From the NCBI GenBank assembly GCA_013400155.1, contig VXBM01000017.1:1684673-1748672 (forward strand): a stretch of 64,000 nucleotides of DNA. The letters run 5' to 3'. Positions 62,601 through 64,000 of this stretch are shown piece by piece; position 1 is the stretch's first letter, and every line of letters starts with the position of its first letter. This DNA is from Helopsaltes ochotensis (lineage: Eukaryota; Chordata; Aves; Passeriformes; Locustellidae). The position numbers and the translations under genes are program-made. A model generated the notes under the pieces. That model saw nothing but the letters and a program-made list of their open reading frames with translations, ran no database searches and was not told the origin of the DNA.

Positions 62601-64000
62601 GGGGCACCTTCCCAAATGATGAAATTAGGCAAAAGGATGTTACTGTTTCACAGATAAGATCAGTCATTTTAAAAACAGGATATTTTGAAGTGGTTTCCTT
62701 CAAAATCCAAGATTCAGCATGTTCCCTAATCTGATATTCTTAATGTTTGTTCTCTAGCAAATTAAAGCATTACTTTTCTAAGGATCCTTGTACTGAGGTT
62801 CTTATATGTTTGCTTTTGAGCATCTGTGTTTGGATAATTTAATCTTTGTTTTCATCTCTGTCACTGGACTTCTTCAAGGAAACCAAAATATTATGTAGAA
62901 AGAAAAACAGTGCTATTAGGCACAGGTTGAAGACATAATGGAAGCACACCATGCAGTAATCTGCTTTTAATTGGTCATATCATTCAACTATTGCTATTTA
63001 GACAAGACCCTGGAAACAAAATGTTTGGCCTCAGAAAAAAAATAAAATGTGTTATAAAAAATAAATATAGAAAATGTATAAATCAGAGTGAAACTAATAT
63101 GGAAAATCTCAGCAAACAATCATCATGCAATGGCTGAGATTATTTCAAGTATATTAGAGGTACAAGTGGGCTTGAAATAACATGGGGCTTTTTGCTTTGA
63201 GTTACAGCATTAATATGATAAAGCTTTGATTCTTTACTGCTGTATTTACCCAAAAGAAAACCTAGCTTTTTTAAAAGTTAAAGTACTTGGTAAAAGTAAT
63301 TCTAGATCTCATCATTCTCCTTTTAGGTTATTGTGGTAATTAATATCTGCTTTTTAAAACAGAGCAACTATTCAAAAGCTTTATTTTTTCATTCAGATTA
63401 TGTAGTGTTAAGTAGTAGCCAGAGCACAAAACTATCCTACCATTTTGCTTCTACTTTTCTTTCAAAGTTGTTTTTTTTGTCCTATCCTTAGTTTGTCCTG
63501 TGACAACCAGTTAGGCTACCTGCCAGTTGTACTGGGCAGTTTTCTGATATCCCTTAAATGCCTCAGCTATTGAATAGCTGTAGGAATATCAGTTATAGAT
63601 CAAAGCCTCATTGTGCTAAGGAACTGTACAAACAGAAGGAGAGGACCCAATGCTTTGCCTTAAAAAGTACAGGCTAAGTAGAGTAACATTCAAAGTGCCT
63701 GTGTCTAATTGGTCAGCTGGTAGCACATTTGTTTTGAATCTTACCTCTGTGCAAGATGGTGGCAATGAGTATCTCTTTACTGAGCCAGTGAAGAGGCTTT
63801 TCTGCCTGTTGTTTTTTCTTTAGATAGTATATAATACATTGGCTACAACACTGGGCTACACTTTTGCTTTCTCCCCCAGGCGTGATTACTGGGGTTGTAT
63901 GACGCAAGGTGAACGCTGGTGTTTGCTACCATTGCTCCGTGCCCCTCAGCAAAGGCAGGCCAATGTGGCCCAGATGCCAGGGTGGTGTGCTCATCACCCC

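Larger units (their letters stand above)
46080..64000. other. Non-coding region to window end, no gene recognised
   Basis: About 18 kb without a recognisable gene. It includes the longest open frame outside PLAU (58258-58857, plus, 199 codons), which resembles no known protein, and isolated exon-like segments at 54066-54287 (minus) and 60992-61062 (plus), treated as findings. Confidence 0.5.

Noticed and set aside
1..64000. CRISPR arrays, bacterial operons, phage or rRNA/tRNA genes
   Set aside because: None seen; the window is vertebrate nuclear DNA with spliced genes and CR1 LINEs.

Overview
This window is vertebrate nuclear DNA, most likely from a bird. It holds a nearly complete urokinase-type plasminogen activator gene (PLAU) with reptile/bird-style features, two 5'-truncated CR1 LINE copies whose 3' ends carry the typical ATTCTATGATT-like motif, and no mammalian-type SINEs. 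I cannot name the species.

Layout. Bases 1 to about 2385 are the flank beyond the PLAU 3' end, with no gene seen. PLAU occupies about 2385 to 10850 on the minus strand. Ten coding exons can be placed base by base from canonical AG/GT sites and a continuous phase. They join to a 1296-nt CDS encoding 431 residues: signal peptide, EGF-like domain, kringle, and trypsin-fold protease with an intact His214/Asp269/Ser370 triad. The 5' UTR begins in a non-coding exon that is not visible and probably lies in the 120-base assembly gap (10727-10846). A GC-rich segment just beyond the gap has Sp1-type boxes, a TATA-like element and a juxtaposed AP-1/ETS pair, which fits a PLAU promoter read on the minus strand.

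From about 11 kb to 64 kb (53 kb) I recognise no gene. This stretch is AT-rich non-coding DNA with two CR1 fragments (about 26.1-26.7 kb, plus; 36.1-36.8 kb, minus), a 171-bp TTTTC microsatellite at 32.4 kb, several homopolymer tracts and a few GC/CpG- or AP-1-rich islets that could be regulatory. It is either intergenic DNA upstream of PLAU or the large intron of a neighbour. In mammals CAMK2G lies head-to-head with PLAU and VCL lies downstream; I searched by eye for CAMK2G kinase exons and saw none.

Most notable points: the avian-type PLAU lacks the kringle-to-protease linker, has a divergent receptor-binding loop and a 37-loop without a basic cluster; there are AP-1/ETS composite sites upstream; and a few isolated exon-like segments with good splice signals remain unexplained, best at 30.7 kb and 54.1 kb on the minus strand. 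I did not find convincing evidence of an undescribed system.
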